A stretch of 64,000 bases of DNA from Knoellia subterranea KCTC 19937. GTDB taxonomy: Bacteria; Actinomycetota; Actinomycetes; Actinomycetales; Dermatophilaceae. A program made the position numbers and the translations under genes. This document shows, piece after piece, positions 63,195 to 64,000 of this stretch. Where the stretch lies: contig NZ_AVPK01000002.1 of the NCBI RefSeq assembly GCF_000768685.1, positions 1 through 64,000 of the forward strand, written 5' to 3'. The notes beneath the pieces were generated by a model. It made no database searches, had not been told where the DNA came from, and saw only the letters and a program-made list of their open reading frames with translations. Numbering within the stretch: the stretch's first letter is position 1; every line of letters starts with the position of its first letter.

Positions 63195-63290
63195 GAAGAG
63201 GTCTCGGGAACAGAACGCGGCTGCCAGCAGTTGCGCCTGATGCACCACCACAGACCATCCCGAGCCCCGACGCAGCACAGGAGTCACCTC

Positions 63291-63677
63291 ATGACCGAGC
63301 TCGACACGACCCCGCAGACGAGCCCCGCGGCCACCGTTGAAGATGCGCCCGCGCACGGCGTTCTCCTCACGGACCTCGCCGCTGGCAAGGTCCGCTCGCT
63401 CCTCGAGCAGGAGGGCCGCGACGACCTCCGCCTCCGCGTGGGCGTCCAGCCCGGCGGCTGCTCCGGCCTGATCTACCAGCTCTACTTCGACGAGCGCAGC
63501 CTCGACGGTGACCTCGTCCGCGACTTCGACGGTGTCGAAGTTGTCGTCGACCGCATGAGCAGCCCCTACCTCGAGGGCGCCACGATCGACTTCTCCGACA
63601 CCATCGAGAAGCAGGGCTTCACCATCGACAACCCCAACGCGGGCAGCTCCTGCGCCTGCGGCGACTCGTTCAGCTGA
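63291..63677 (+). CDS. erpA: Iron-sulfur cluster insertion protein (ErpA/HesB family)
   Basis: A-type carrier that passes iron-sulfur clusters to target enzymes such as NadA and LipA. 128 aa with the three ligand cysteines C57 (QPGGCSGLIY), C121 and C123 (SCACGDSF). ATG at 63291 with AGGAG seven bases upstream; the frame open from 63231 is not supported. Followed by a strong terminator. Confidence 0.95.
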   Translation: MTELDTTPQTSPAATVEDAPAHGVLLTDLAAGKVRSLLEQEGRDDLRLRVGVQPGGCSGLIYQLYFDERSLDGDLVRDFDGVEVVVDRMSSPYLEGATIDFSDTIEKQGFTIDNPNAGSSCACGDSFS

Positions 63678-63694
63678 CCGAGCCACGCGGCATA

Positions 63695-63733
63695 CGAAAG
63701 GGCCCCTCACCACGGCGGTGAGGGGCCCTTTCG
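63695..63733. terminator. Bidirectional terminator between erpA and the flavodoxin-like gene
   Basis: A perfect 17-bp stem, CGAAAGGGCCCCTCACC (63695-63711) with its complement at 63717-63733, loop ACGGC. Each side ends in CTTTCG, giving short U-runs in both directions. Confidence 0.85.
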
Positions 63734-63781
63734 CATGTGGCTCTCGGTATGCCGTCCGATCGCGCAGGCGGGTCGCTTGCC

Positions 63782-64000
63782 TCAGCGGTACTCGGGGTTG
63801 GGGTGGTCGAAGTTCGCACCCTGGTCCCACTTGGTGCGTTCGTTGCCACCGGCGGGGAACCCGCCTGCCTTGCGCAGCATCCAGGCCAGGTGCATGAGGT
63901 TCCACGTCATGAAGGTCGTGTTGCGCTGGGTGAACTCGTTCTGCGGCCCGCCGCTGTTCGGGTCGAGGTAGGACGGGCCCGGACCCGCCTCACCGATCCA
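63782..64000 (-). CDS. Flavodoxin / NADPH-dependent FMN reductase-like protein, 3' end only
   Basis: Only the last 72 codons are in the window; the frame is open to base 64000 and ends with TGA at 63782. The visible tail (GEAGPGPSYLDPNSGGPQNE, then FTQRNTTFMTWNLMHLAWML and KWDQGANFDHPNPEYR) matches the C-terminal end of the actinobacterial flavodoxin-family FMN reductases I recall, which share the TFMTWNLMHLA block. The start and cofactor-binding half lie outside, so function is inferred from the tail. Confidence 0.65.
   Translation of the reverse strand, partial: WIGEAGPGPSYLDPNSGGPQNEFTQRNTTFMTWNLMHLAWMLRKAGGFPAGGNERTKWDQGANFDHPNPEYR

Larger units (their letters stand above)
2110..63753. 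repeat. Highly iterated octamer CGGCATAC / GTATGCCG scattered over the window
   Basis: By eye the heptamer GTATGCC or its complement occurs 43 times and 42 are followed by G. Plus-strand GTATGCC starts: 2110, 6237, 9306, 10563, 17812, 20632, 21758 (lacks the G), 25419, 26367, 26689, 32661, 36646, 39648, 43235, 43714, 45159, 51286, 54218, 54448, 56209, 60045, 63747. GGCATAC starts: 3577, 7123, 9179, 15270, 21747, 23132, 25734, 27944, 30866, 33728, 35980, 39267, 41507, 50222, 53285, 54981, 55655, 57732, 58251, 62269, 63689. Twelve lie wholly or partly between genes, although gaps are only about 6 % of the sequence. The function is unknown. Confidence 0.8.

Noticed and set aside
1-64000. tRNA, rRNA, insertion sequences, phage or toxin-antitoxin genes, biosynthetic cluster
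   Set aside because: None was recognised. Gaps are short and hold promoters and hairpins, and gene content is housekeeping. I could not run covariance models, so a small RNA could be missed.

Overview
The window is a 64 kb, densely coded, high-GC chromosomal segment (about 70 % GC by impression, not measured) from an actinomycete. The dcw gene order with ftsZ-pgeF-yggS-sepF-yggT-divIVA, the DUF3043, DUF4191 and DUF5302 families, frequent GTG starts, and a MurE with the DNPR motif of diaminopimelate-adding enzymes all point to Actinomycetota, most likely Micrococcales and perhaps Intrasporangiaceae. The family-level placement is inference. No rRNA, tRNA, CRISPR array, insertion sequence, prophage or plasmid gene was seen; this looks like core chromosome.

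Layout. 1-18 kb is the cell-wall and division cluster: ftsI (5' end cut by the window), murE, murF, mraY, murD, ftsW, murG, murC and ftsQ in one tightly overlapping operon, then ftsZ after a 325-base regulatory gap, pgeF, yggS, sepF, a YggT-family gene and a repeat-rich divIVA with its own terminator. 18-27 kb: a DksA/TraR-type zinc-finger protein with a histone-H1-like Lys/Ala tail, lspA, an RluD-type pseudouridine synthase, dnaE and an oligopeptidase B. 26.4-36.6 kb: a tandem universal stress protein, a satD-membrane protein pair, a Gly/Asp-rich protein, a CtlX-like amidinohydrolase, glnA, small membrane proteins, and lipoate genes lipA and lipB. 36.7-46.8 kb: an MMPL exporter, a Gfo/Idh oxidoreductase with a DinB-like gene, peptidase E, an ABC-2 exporter joined to a DesK/NarL-type two-component system, and a membrane Ser/Thr kinase. 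46.9-64 kb: sucB and lpdA of the 2-oxoacid dehydrogenase system, pepA, gcvT, OsmC, an M20 dipeptidase, a hydroquinone S-transferase reductase, nadA, a secreted M28 aminopeptidase, glycerate kinase, erpA, and the 3' end of a flavodoxin-like gene running off the right edge.

How the genes fit together. The first third makes lipid II (murE/F, mraY, murD, murG, murC), polymerises and cross-links it at the septum (ftsW, ftsI), builds the Z ring (ftsZ, sepF, ftsQ) and organises polar growth (divIVA). lipB and lipA make the lipoyl cofactor that SucB and GcvT-linked GcvH need. The rest is mostly single housekeeping genes with their own promoters.

Most unusual. (1) The octamer CGGCATAC / GTATGCCG occurs about 42 times, evenly on both strands, enriched between genes and kept inside genes even where it forces rare codons (ATA, TAT, GCA). 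I do not recognise it; it looks like a highly iterated functional DNA signal. (2) At least sixteen genes carry a TANNNT element 6-7 bases (dnaE: 8) before their start codon, the layout of leaderless mRNAs; in three of them the octamer supplies the start of that element. (3) Several intergenic gaps hold long perfect inverted repeats. (4) The DksA-like and DivIVA proteins have recently expanded repeat regions.
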